Origin: Portulaca oleracea
Taxonomy: Eukaryota; Streptophyta; Magnoliopsida; Caryophyllales; Portulacaceae
DNA: 64,000 nt
Direction: 5' to 3'
NCBI GenBank assembly: GCA_029582165.1
Contig: CM055870.1
Span: 45,278,513 to 45,342,512 of the forward strand
The stretch's first letter is position 1, and every line of letters begins with the position of its first letter. Under the pieces are notes generated by a model, which saw only the letters and a program-made list of their open reading frames with translations, had not been told where the DNA came from and did not search any database. A program made the position numbers and the translations under genes. Positions 33,500 through 44,639 of this stretch are shown piece by piece.

Positions 33500-34404
33500 G
33501 CTTCGTTGTTTATGCAGGATAAGCTTTTATGTATGCATTATGAAACTTTATATGTACTAGCTACGACTCTATATATGTACTAGCTAAAAGTCATGCCTGA
33601 GACTCCTATTTTATGTTTTATTAAGATGCATGTATGTACTTAGACTCTGAGACTATTATGTACTTCTATTCTACGACTCAAAATTTCTACATGCTAAAAT
33701 GCAGATGCAAGGTGGTGCGTGCAGCCCTCACTTCCCAAAAATAAAAAAATAACAAAAGAAAAAGAAGAATCCTAAGTGTCGAGATATTAATTTTGTCGTT
33801 AATTTCAGGACAGGTCAAAATGGAACTCTAGCACCATTTGACTCTTTATTATTTGGTTTTGGAAAGAGTGATGATAAAAAGAAAATGAGGATAAAGATAT
33901 AGTAAAAAGAAAAAAAAACAAATATGTGATAGGATAAAAGAATGGAAGAGAAAGGGAAAGAAATAAATAAAAATATGTGAAAATAAAGAAGAGAAAAGAA
34001 TAGGAAAGAAAATAAATATAATTATGTGGGGATATAGAAAAGGAAAGAAATATGTGAAAAATAAAAAAGGAAAGAGAAAAGGAAAGAAATAATAAATGTA
34101 TATATGTGAGAGAATAAAGAAGAGAATAGAAAAGGAAAGAAATAAATATAATTATGGGAGAGAATAAAGAAGAGAAGATAAAAGGAAATAAAAAAAAAGG
34201 GCCCCTGATGCAGCATGCCTGCAGGTATTGTGTCCCGGGCCTGTCCAATTTAGCGCCTCGGTTTCCATGCCTCGAAAAAATCTGCTGCCCCTGCCTATAA
34301 ATACCTGGCGGTATTGCAAGCTTAGGCCTGTCTAGTTCAGCGCCTAGGTTTTCGTACCCATAAACTGTTGTTCTGTCTAGCAATACCTACAGGTATTGTA
34401 GGCA
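33500..34404. other. Spacer with purine-rich low-complexity tract and palindromic units
   Basis: Between the two antisense modules, 33850-34195 is almost pure A/G with loosely repeated gaaaggaaagaaataaat and aataaagaagagaa units. Palindrome-like units occur at 34215, 34301 and 34383, the last just before the next start codon. No coding frame is supported; the long minus frame is Ser/Phe/Tyr low complexity. Confidence 0.7.
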
Positions 34405-36258
34405 ATGTCCTGCTGCTACGAGAAATCTTCCAAAACTGTCCAGTTTTCGGCCTCAAAAAAGTGCCATTTTGCCTCGATTTTCTTGCTGACACTCATGGCC
34501 TTCGAGAAGAAGCTATCCGTATGGTTGAGTGCTCTTTCTAAGAATGAGAAAAAGGAACTTCAAAGGTACAATCTTTCCCTTTTTCTGAGCTTGAAACAAG
34601 TGGTTTTGTTTCTAGACTTTCTCTACGCATGCATTGCACTGTGGGATCCTGTGATGCATGTTTTTTGCTTTGGGGAGGTTGAGTTATGTCCTTTGGTTGA
34701 AGAATGGGATGCTTTGTTGGGTGTGGATTCTTTAGCTTGGCCCACACTCCCTATCCCTCTTGACGATGCACCTTCAAAGTTCCAAAATTTGCTATGCCTG
34801 CCTGAAAAAGTCTTAGGGAGTATCTTAATTGGCGGAAAGATACACTTGTTGGCCCTCTTAGAATATTTCCAGTCACCTGAAACCTTAAACCTCGGTCAAG
34901 AGATTAGGGTTAGAGCAGTGGCTTTATGCATTCTAGGGCAATCCCTTTTTCACCATGGGGGGTCAGGCTTCATCCCGGTATGTCTGATCAATGTTTTGGA
35001 TGACATGAGAGGTGGAAGAAATCCTACTCCTTTAGTACTGGGCGAAACCATCATGGGTCTGGATGAGCAAGAAAAAACAGAGGCATGGCGCGGGAGTCCA
35101 CTTCTTCTCCAGGTACAATTTAATTTCTGTCTAGAATAACATGCCTGCAGGCATTGCGGTCTGTCCCGGGATTTTTCGTTACATGCGGGCGGACTCGGGT
35201 CTGGCGAGCCACCATGCTGCGGTATTGCAATCTGTCGGTTTTTCTATTACATGCAGGCGGACTCGGGTGCAGGCAGCCACCATGCTGTAGGTATTGCGAT
35301 CTGGGGTTTTGATTCTGTTTGGACAGACTCGGGTCTGGGCAAGCCACTATGCCTGCAGGCATGGTGCCCCGTCTACTGAATTTTGTCCAGTCCGGAGAAA
35401 ACCTTTAGCTTCTTCATCTGACCTGATTTTGCTTTTATGCAGATTTGGCTAATGGAACATCTAAGGCAGATGGCTCCTCCATTGACTACAATGGACCGAA
35501 AAGTTCATAGAATCCTTCACCGCAAAGTTTACTTGGATGAGAAGGAGTCCATGGGTTCTTGGATTAAGCGCCTCAAAAAGAGTCCTCCTATTGAATGGTG
35601 GATAGAGTGGTGGGGAGCCCATCATTATGTATGTCCCCAGTATGGAACCTTTCACGTGAGATTGATTAGTCTCACCCATTGTACCTATTACTTTCCTTTG
35701 AGGGTGATGCGCCAAATGAGGAGGAAGCAACTCATTCCCTTGCTAGACTGTACTCCTCAGAAGCTTCATGAAGTCACCGATGTGGTTGCGAAGGGTTGGG
35801 CCTCCTATTAGAGTCATGTTCCTGCTATTCAAGCCCCCAAGGATAAGACACAGGTTGTCACTACCTATGTGACCAAAACTTTCATCAAATGGTTGACTGA
35901 GAAAGATTCTGAAGAGCGGATGAAGCTAAGGGAAGAAGATGAGAAAGGGCAACTTTGAGTCTTCAACAGGCTTGGTTTTGAATATAAGAGGTGGGATGCC
36001 ATGCAAAAGAAGAAGAAGGAAGAGATCATTGTGAGGAAGCATCCAGCTCGGCGTGTTACCCGGGAACCTGCTTTGCCTTCCTTGGTTATTAGAGAGCCTA
36101 AGTCTCCTCCTAAAAGAGCTGAACCCAAGCCTTCTGGGAAGGGAAAGGGGAAAGAGCCTCGAGTCTACAAAGAGAAGCCTAAGAAGAGAGAACGCCCGCC
36201 TCCAAAAGATAAGGATGCTGGACCTAGCAAGAGGCTCGAGAAGGAGAAGAAAGATTGA
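34405..36258 (+). pseudogene. DUF7745/PMD-like gene, antisense in the Tat element
   Basis: Exon 1 (34405 or, with the next Met, 34495 to 35112) encodes ALWDPVMHVFCFGEVELCPL followed by VEEWDALLG. This is the conserved core of the DUF7745 family, a PMD-related plant domain of unknown role. An intron with GT-AG ends (35113-35442) carries four palindromic units. Exon 2 starts with IWLMEHL and includes WWIEWWGAHHYVCP. The tail is Lys/Pro/Arg-rich (PKPSGKGKGKEPR) and looks disordered and nuclear-targeted. In-frame stops at 35809 and 35956 break it. It is the second gene-like unit on the plus strand, in tandem with the PMD gene. The function is unknown. Confidence 0.75.
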
Positions 36259-36288
36259 ATCTGTTTAAGCCAATAGTTATTTTTAATT

Positions 36289-36654
36289 GGGTTTTTGGAT
36301 GCTAATATACTGAACTTTTGGGGTATTGGACAATAATGCACTGAACTTTGACCTTGGATAATAATACACTATACTTTGGGGGGTGTTGAACAATAATGCA
36401 CTCAGTATGATTTTGACAATGGCTAATTTGGTAGCAATCTTATGTAGCTGGTGGAGGAGATGAATTGGTCCAAAAATATTTGTCTTCTCAGTCTGTCACG
36501 TAAGATTGTCACCATGTTCGCCATCGTGGAAATTGTATCAAGTGCATTATTGTCCAACACCCCCTAAAGTTCAGTGCATTATTGTCCAAGGTCAAAGTTC
36601 AGTGCATTATTGTCCAATACCCCAAAAGTTTAGTATATTAGCATCCAAAATTCC
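36289..36654. mobile_element. Mutator-like MITE with ~115-bp inverted repeats
   Basis: The two halves are inverted copies at roughly 90-95% identity: ggatgctaatatact, ggggtattggacaataatgc and actgaactttgaccttgg occur in both. TTTTTAATT flanks it exactly (36280-36288 and 36655-36663), a 9-bp duplication typical of Mutator-type insertion. It lies between the DUF7745 stop and the end of the Tat pol and is younger than the Tat element. Confidence 0.85.
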
Positions 36655-36998
36655 TTTTTAATTTGATGCTGAATAAAGTTATAAGTGTGTTCTTATAATC
36701 TTTTAGGACTATTATTATTATATTTGAATCTTGTTAGTGATTTATTTCTTAGGAGAAAACTAAAGCAATGTAACGAACTTTATTATTATTAATATGAAAT
36801 ATCAATAATATTTAAGAATTTTATTACATCGATTGTCTTCCAACAAAAGGAGAAAGAAAATGATAAAGGCCGGACCCTCGCGGGCTTCCTACGTATCCAC
36901 CGGAGTAGAATCAGGCCTTCGTAGTTCGCCTCTCCTTTTTCTAAACATTGCTAAGTTTCTGGGCCGAATCCAATGTCTTAGCTATGTCACTCCAACTC

Positions 36999-37956
36999 TC
37001 AAGCATAGAACTTTTTTAATTGATCTAAATTGGTTGGTTGAGACAATTCCTCGCCCTCGGGAGTGATCAAGATTGCAGCTCCTGCCGGTAGTAGAGTCTT
37101 GATGATGTAAGGCCCCTTCCAATTCGGCTTAAATTTCCCTCGCGGATCTTGAACTGGTGCTCTCATCTCCTTTAAGACCAAGTCTCCTTCTTTAAGATTT
37201 CTAGGCTTCACTCTCTTGTTAAAAGCCCTTGAAATTCTATTCTGATAGACCTGGACATTATGCATGGCTCTCAGCCTTCGTTCGTCAACCAAGGTCAGCT
37301 CCTCAAATCGCGTTCTAGCCCACTCTGCCTCGGGGATTTGGCTTTCTGCCACTATCCTCAAGGAAGGTACTGCTATCTCTATGGGTAATACGACCTCCAT
37401 CCCGTATACCAATGAGTATGGGGTTGCCCCGGTAGCAGTGTGAATCGATGTTTGATATCCCCATAAAGCAAAGGGTAGCTTGTCACGCCAGTCCTTATAA
37501 GTTACCGACATCTTTTCAATGATTCTTCTCAATGACTTATTGGCTGCTTCCACGGCGCCATTGGCTTGTGGCCTGTAAACTGACGAGTGATGATGTTGGA
37601 TTTTGTATTTTTCAAGCAATTCGGTGACTTCCTTCATGAAGTGTCTTCCATTATCACTTATTATTTCATGCGGTACTCCGTATCTACAGATGATGTTCTA
37701 CTGAATAAACTTAGCCACATGTTTGGAAGTGATTTTGGCGTAAGATGCCGCTTCAACCCATTTCGTGAAATAGTCAATAGCAACAAATACAAATTCATGG
37801 CCCCCGGTACCGGTAGGAGATATTTTACCGATTGTGTCTATCCCCTACATTGAGAAAGGCCACGGGGAAGTCAATGTTGTGAGATAGGTTGGAGGTTGAT
37901 GCTGTAAATTCGCATAAATTTGGCATTCGAGGCATTTCCTAACAAAGGCGTGACAG
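36999..37956 (-). pseudogene. Tat integrase pseudogene
   Basis: The C-terminal half is one clear frame (36999-37637): YRPQANGAVEAANKSL holds the catalytic Glu region, and PRNLKEGDLVLKEMRAP and KFKPNWKGPYIIKT mark the C-terminal domain. Upstream (37640-37956) the frame is broken by several stops, although the zinc-finger and core sequence can be followed. Integrase inserts the cDNA into the host genome; this copy cannot. Confidence 0.85.
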
Positions 37957-40327
37957 TCAGCCTTCATAGTGGGTCCAGTAATAACCAGCTCTCTGAATCT
38001 TTTTATTTAAGATCCTGCCATTGATGTGGGGTCCACATTCTCCACTGTGTATAGCCTCCATGATCTTCTCGGCTTCTTCTTTATCGACACATAGTAAGGT
38101 CAAACCCGTGCTAGTCTTCTTGTAGAGTCTATCCTTAATTATGCAGTACTGAGCTGCCATAAGTCGAATAACCCTTTGCGCTCTTGGTTCCAGTCCATCT
38201 GGGTATTCCCCTTTTGTCAGGTATATGTAAAGGTCATAATACCAACAATCTGGGCTAACCTCACATATGTCTAAGGAGCATACATATGCTGGTTCACTCT
38301 TCCTTTGAACCATTACAGGCATTTCTGTTATCCCTGCCAGGATGGCCACTAATGATGAGAGCTTGGCCAAGGAATTGGCCAGTTCATTGTCTTCTCGTTT
38401 GTGATACGTGAAGGTGATGTAATCGAATTCCTTGGAAAGTTTGGTTAAGTATGCTTGATAGGTGGCCTTATCTTCGTCCCTAACTTTCCAATGATGATTG
38501 GCCTGATTGATCACAAGGTTGGAGTCTCCTGAGACCCTCAACCTCATGAGGTTCATTTCCAGTGCAGCTTGCATGCCTAGAATGCAAGCTTCATATTCGG
38601 CCGCGTTATTGGTAACCCCGAAATCGAGTTTCACGGATATTGGTGTATGCGCTCCTTCGGGTGAGATTAGGATAATACCGGCTCCACATCCTGTTTGGTT
38701 GGATGCACCATCGAAGTGCATTTCCCATGTTTCGTCATCTGTATTGAAGACTTGTTCATCGGGAAACTCTAAAACCGTAGGGTAAGGTTCACTTGAGGGT
38801 GAATCAGCTAAAAAGTCTGACACAACTCTTCCCTTGATGGATTTTTGTGGTACGTACTTGAGATTAAACGCGGAGAGCATCACCATCCATCGAGCCACCC
38901 GACTGTTGACTATTGGTTGTTCTAAGACATATTTGACCGGGTTCTTTTCTGCTATGATGTGCACTGTATGTGCAAGCATGTAGTGGCGAAGCTTCTTGGT
39001 AGCCCAAATGAGAGCCAAGGCCATTTTCTCTATCTCCGTGCAGCGAACCTCATACTCTAGGAACTTCTTACTCAAATAATAGATGGCCCTTTCTTGACCA
39101 TCAACTTTCTGAGCCAACATTGCCCCCATAGCTGTATCGATGATGGTGAGGTATAAAAGTAGTGGTTCATTGGGTACGGGTGACATTAGCACGGATGGAT
39201 GTGTCAAGTACTCTTTGATCTTGTCAAAGGCATCTTGGCATTTTTCATCCCATTGTAGTTTTGTCCCCTTCAACTTTTTGAACAAAGGTTCGCATGTCAT
39301 GGTTAGCTTCGAGATGAAACGGCTTATATATTGAACTCTTCCAAGGAACCCTCGATTTTCCTTTTCGGTCTTAGGTGGTTTGAGATCTTGAATAGCCTTA
39401 ATCTTGGCTGGGTCTACTTCAATGCCTCGCGAGCTGACTACAAAGCCGAGCAACTTACCAGAGGTGACTCCAAAGGTGCATTTTTGTGGATTCAACCTCA
39501 TATTGTATTTCCTTAGTCGAAGGAAAAACTTTCTCAAACTTGCAGTATGTTCTGCCCGTTTTTATGATTTAACAATCATATCATCGACATATACTTCCAC
39601 TTCATTGTGCATCATGTCATATAGCAAGGTTGTGGCCGTTCTTTGGTAAGTAGCCCCGACATTCTTTAACCCGAACGACATTACTACATAGTGGAAGTTT
39701 CCCCATGGCGTGGTGAAGGCGGTCTTCTCCATGTCCTCTTCCGCCATCTTGATCTGATTATACCCTGAATACCCGTCCATAAAGGATAGTAACTCATGCC
39801 CTCATGTGTTGTCTACCAGAATATCGATGTGAGGTAATGGAAAGTCGTCCTTAGGACTTGCTTTGTTCAAGTCTCTATAGTCAACGCACATTCTCACTCT
39901 TCCATCTTTCTAGGGTACGGATACAATGTTAGCTAACCAGTCTGCATACTCGATTACTTTGATGAAACCCGCTTGTTGCTGTTTTACTACCTCCGATAAA
40001 ATTTTACGTGACCACTCGGGTTTCATCCTTCTAGGTCTTTGCTTGATTGGTTTTGCATATAGATATAAGGGGAGAGAATGTTCGGCTATCTCTCGATCGA
40101 TCCCTAGCATTTCCTCGTAGGACCATGCAAACACATCAAGGAACTCTCTGAGCAATTCTGTGTACTCCTCTTGTTCTTCCAATGTTAAGGATTTCCCGAG
40201 CTTCAACTCTCGAGGGTTTTCTAAGGTTCCTACGTCAATGCTTATTGTTTCCTCCATTACGGTTGTGTGATTTTCATGTTCTTCGACAGCTTTTATTAAT
40301 TCTTTTGAGTCCATTAAGTCCGCATCA
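37957..40327 (-). pseudogene. Tat reverse transcriptase, RNase H and second RNase H
   Basis: RT begins at 40314 (PRRMKPEWSRKILSEVVKQQ) and continues through SFMDGYSGYNQIKM and the catalytic EVYVDDMIVKS at 39562-39590. The connection and first RNase H lie in 39537 down to about 38800. They are followed by a second, archaeal-type RNase H starting MHFDGASNQTGCGAGIILIS and with TNNAAEYEACILGMQAAL, HKREDNELANSLAKL. This extra domain is specific to the Tat clade. Stops occur at about 39913, near 39785 and just after YVDDMIVKS, some at positions where Lys is normal. Confidence 0.9.
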
Positions 40328-40442
40328 CTATTGGCAATAATAGTTCAGGGAAGAGGGAGAAAGAAATCAGGATAAGCAAACAAACATTCATTTTATTGAA
40401 TTAGGGAAAACGGGTACATCAAAGATAAATTATAGGACTTAC
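40328..40442 (-). other. Probable Ogre-type intron between protease and RT
   Basis: On the minus strand a GTAAGT donor starts at 40442 and a CAATAG acceptor ends at 40328, 115 bp apart. The frames on both sides become continuous when it is removed, while the unspliced frame stops immediately after the donor. A spliced intron at this position is known for Ogre elements. Confidence 0.65.
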
Positions 40443-42340
40443 TCGACGGACTTTGACTCAACAGAAGGGAAACTAGGACCGGACTTGAAAGACTCGGAAG
40501 ACTCTCCTAAGGCTACGGTGAACTCTTTTCCAGCATCGACATCCACCCACGATATCTCACGGCAACTTCCATCTTCAGTTATCAGCTTGCTTGGATCAAA
40601 TCCTGGGTTAGAAAGGGTCGCAACAAGGATGTTGCCCGGGTCGTCATTATGATGAGCCTCTTGGCCGAACAGGAGACCAAAGATGCTACTTCCAGCTAGA
40701 TGTGTCCATTCGAGAGGAGGTTTCTTATCCCGACTTGGGATGAAGGGTCCTTTCTCTAAGATCATGCAGTCATTAAAAATTTCCAAGCCAGCTACTTGGA
40801 TACCTTCCTCCTTCAGATAATAAGGCTCTGGGAACCCATAGTAAGGGAACTCATCTCCTTCCTTGATCCATTGCCCATTAAGGGTCAAAGGATAAGGCCT
40901 AGTCTCAGAGAGCAATGGTGGGTCATCGGCCTTCCTCTTCCTGGCAGTTGCCCACTTAGCAAGTCTAATTTCTTCTTTGGTCGGGGTGTACCCGAGACCA
41001 AAAGAGTAATAGCTTCTAGGCATTAGGTATGGGAAGTTAGACTTCTTATTTGGATTCCCTAGAGATTGCCCCGGAAAATATCCCATGTTCCTTAAGATCG
41101 CGTTGATCTTACGATTGGAATGTGGGTCAAAATCGAAAGGGGCCTCGTTCAGACTCAGCATGGCCACAAACTCGAAGTTATGAAACTCTTCATCCATGGA
41201 GTTGTGTTCGACTTCCAACACAGGCGTTGTTGAGGTGACGATAGCAGAAATTTCCTCACCTCCTATAGTGATGACTTGGCCCTGAATTATCATCTTCACC
41301 TTTTGGTGCAGAGTGGAGGCAACCGCCCTATTCTCATGCAACCATGGTCGGCCAAGTAGTAGATTGAAAGAAGCCGGGATGTCGATAACCAGAAATTCGA
41401 CATTTCGGGTGACATGGTCCATGGTTATGGGGAAAATTACCGAACCCAAAGTCCTTCTTGGAGAATTATCATAAGCACGAAGTTGAACAGTTTGTTGTGC
41501 CAGATGGTGCCGCTGAATACCTAACTTCTGGGTAGTTCTCCATGGACATATGTTGACCGCCGATCCGTTGTGCACTAGCACAAGTGGGACAACCTTGTTG
41601 GAACACATGATAGTTAAGTATAGGGCCTTATTGTGAGCGTACCCTTCCCTTGGCAAGTCTGTCTCATCGAAAGTGATACCAGGCTTCGGCGTAGTCACAA
41701 ATGCAACGAGATCCTCAGATGGAGTGTCCAAGGGAACTTGGATTCGGTTCAGTGCATTCAAGAGTGTTTAACGATGTGTCTAGGAAGTATTCAACAGTTG
41801 TCAGATTGTGAGGTCAACTTTAGACCTCTTGAATTGCTTAAGGAACGCATCCTCTACAGGGATTGCCTCAGTCGGCTGTGCGTTCACAGGTGTAGGAGCA
41901 ACTGGTGGTGGAGGAGTTGGGTCTTTCTGGTTGGTCCTCCCGAGCACAGTAAGCGATGTCGGCGTAGTCATCGGTGATGATCCTCCTGAGTGACTTTGAG
42001 GACCATTTTTTACTGTTCAGTCTCCTTGGCTAGGTTTTCTCCTTCATCTCCAGGGTTTATCTTGAGTGATTTGACCTTAGGAATGATCCCCTTGCATGTA
42101 TTCTCGGGGTCAGAATCCCAGGAAGTCATGTCAGTTTGATACACGTCCTCTTCATCGCTATCCCATACCCCATTGATATGCATGAAGCTCGAGGCATAAA
42201 CCTTGAATTTTGGAGCCCCTATGTCAGTGATGAAGATGGTGGGGTCCCAACTTCTTGAAGTGTTGGATATCATGGTGACCCTGAAAGGATTATTCTTGTT
42301 ATTAGGCTTTTGTTGGGCCGCTTTCGGTAGGGGTAAAGTC
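40443..42340 (-). pseudogene. Tat protease and linker region
   Basis: The 440-codon frame 40439-41761 has the aspartic protease: VLVHNGSAVNICP is the active-site loop, with His where the catalytic Asp is expected, and NLLLGRPWLHENRAVAST is the flap-proximal conserved block. The loss of Asp should abolish cleavage. The upstream stretch 41762-42340 is frame-shifted. A G-patch-like segment (FPGQSLGNPNKK) lies in the linker. Confidence 0.8.
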
Positions 42341-42343
42341 TAG

Positions 42344-43482
42344 TCACGGATCATCCCTTTCTCGCGTATCGTGACCTCGCATGCGATGGTAATTACAGAA
42401 CTTTCTCGCGTCCCAATTCTTTCCTTTTACTTCAGGTTCAGCTCTGATTGGGGGAAGTTCAATCTTTCCCTTCTTCACAAGACGGTCTAAGGCTTCTGCG
42501 TACGAGGTGTCGAGAGGTGTATAAGAGTTGAACCTCTGAATGACATGTGCTTCGACAGCTTTTGGTTGCTGATTGGATGTTCCGCCAACCCTTTTGGTGG
42601 AAGTGGAGTTCTTCCATCTGGATGATGTTGCAGATTTTTCTAGCTTAGCTTCTACCATTAACCCCAGTTTCTTTAGAGCTGAGAAATCTGGAATCAACTA
42701 GCATTTCATCATGTTAGCTTACCTTGGCTTCAGCCCTTGTATGAAAAATTGGATCTGGTAATCCAAAGTCACCTTATCAATCATTAAGGCCTTTTGTGCA
42801 TTCCAGCGATGAAAGTAGTTCATGAATGATTCTCCTTCGCTTTGCTTAATTGCCGCCATGTCACTCATAGTTACATCGGCATCTTGGCTATCTGCATAAT
42901 TGCTGGATGAAAGCCTTATAGGTAGCTTCCCAGTTCTCTTGGACATCCAGCGGTAGGGTGTAGTACCATTTTAAGACTTCATCGCTTAAAGTCCACAGGA
43001 AAACATGGGCATATAAGTTAGGGTCCACCTCCTTTAAGACCATCATGCGCGCAAAGCTACGCACATGGTGAGTAGGATTCTCCATGGCCTTAAACTTCTT
43101 CTCAGGTAATGAGAACTTGTTAGAATTTAGCTTGAGGAGTGCTTGGTAAGCCGATATCCAAAAAATACTCTCTAAACTGAGGGATTTGTCTAAGCAGGTT
43201 TTGAAGATTATTGACCCTATTGTCCCTAAAAGGCATGAACTGCTCATCCCGGCATAGTCCTTTCAGTGTGCACGCTTTTGTCATCTTCATCAGGGACATC
43301 TTGCCCTATGCCTATCTTTTCATTGATCGTTTGAATGGCTTGGACGACGCTTTCCATTCTACAATCTTGTTGGTTGGCCCTTGTATCAATCAGGGTACGA
43401 ATATCTCGTACTAAGGCTGAGAGGTCCTTTGCCGTAACAGGTTGCCATGGGTTTCTTGATCTTGATCATTGTTTTCAGCCAT
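42344..43482 (-). pseudogene. Tat gag pseudogene
   Basis: The likely start is the ATG at 43482 (MAENNDQDQ), but the frame shifts within 20 codons. The core capsid part is readable at 42719-43247 (NPTHHVRSFARMMVLKEVDP, WYYTLPLDVQENWEATYKAF, GESFMNYFHRWNAQK). 42344-42697 gives a nucleocapsid-like tail ending CNYHRMRGHDTRERDDP, where the zinc-finger pattern is incomplete. At least three breaks are present. Confidence 0.82.
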
Positions 43483-44618
43483 GAAGTCGGACGGAATGGA
43501 CACAATATCACTGTCTACGAACGAAGTTTGGGATGAGGCATCCGCGTCGGTGCCGGCGGATAGACTCATGTTTGATGTTGCAGTCGGGTTCGGTGAGAAA
43601 CTTATCAGCCTTCGAGATCCAACCCTAGCCCAGGACTTGACTCTTGACTCTTTAGGTCCTATTTTGTCTGTATGGAAATTTCACATTAGAACAACATCAA
43701 CTCTCGACACGTGCCTACCCGATGCATGCCATGACTTAATGACCTATATGAACTAATACCATGCGTATATGTTTGACTGTTTTTTTCTTTTGACTTGACT
43801 CACCCAACATTGGGCTTGCATGATGACCTCTAGCCTAAAATGAGACTATGTACGGGAAGGTTCATCGGGCCATCATAAGATCGAGTTGACATTAAAGTTT
43901 TAATGAACTCAGATTCGAATAATGACCGGATACACTTTATGGGCCCGAATACAACCAAGGGTTGGACAAAGTCAAGCTAAGATCTCGGGTTTAATCAAAC
44001 TTCTTTGATTTGGACCCAAGAGAGACCTCTAGGTCTTTTTTAACTTTTGCATGACTATTTCCCTAACTAGAGCGGTATTTGGGGGGAAAGACCTTATGAG
44101 ATCGACTCTTAAAAAAAGAAAAACATATAGCACATAATTTACATATATCATAACAAGGATGCACATAGCATACAAAATGGGTAATGCACCTAATCGAGGT
44201 TCTATATTCACGGGTTTAAGGTCGGATACCTAAAATTATCATACTCATGTCTCTCACTCGTCACAAATTCTATGAAGTTCATAGTAGTGTGACCCGTGTG
44301 TTTCTCGCAAAATTTTAAGGGAAAATGTAAATTCATAATCCCAAAAAAATTTGGAGTGCTTCATGAGTGGCAAAGCAATTTACGACCTTCTCGGAATGTA
44401 AGGTTCATTTCTTGAATCTGGAAATATACTTTACCCAAAAGGGAAAAATGGTTAACCTAAACGGTACCTTTGGATTCATCCCGAGTTATTAAAAACCGAG
44501 ATGGAGGTCCGTATGCACAATGCCTAGCTAAATAATAAAAATCACAAGAATTAATTTCTCCTTTTCTACTCAAAAATTAAAAGAAACCGGTTTTTCAAGT
44601 TTTACCCTCTTAAAGTAA
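43483..44618 (-). other. Tat 5' leader, no clear ORF1
   Basis: The ~1.1 kb between the primer site and gag has only short frames. Ogre elements often carry an extra ORF1 here; I could not recognise one in either strand. Confidence 0.6.
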
Positions 44619-44637
44619 GTCCCCAGTGGAGTCGCCA
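44619..44637 (-). promoter_or_regulatory. Primer binding site, tRNA-Arg type
   Basis: On the minus strand TGGCGACTCCACTGGGGAC follows the 5' LTR after two bases. This is the primer-site type of Ogre/Tat elements. Confidence 0.85.
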
Positions 44638-44639
44638 TT

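Noticed and set aside
33805..34383. 192-codon Ser/Phe/Tyr-rich minus frame
   Set aside because: Product of the purine-rich low-complexity tract; no membrane protein pattern beyond composition.
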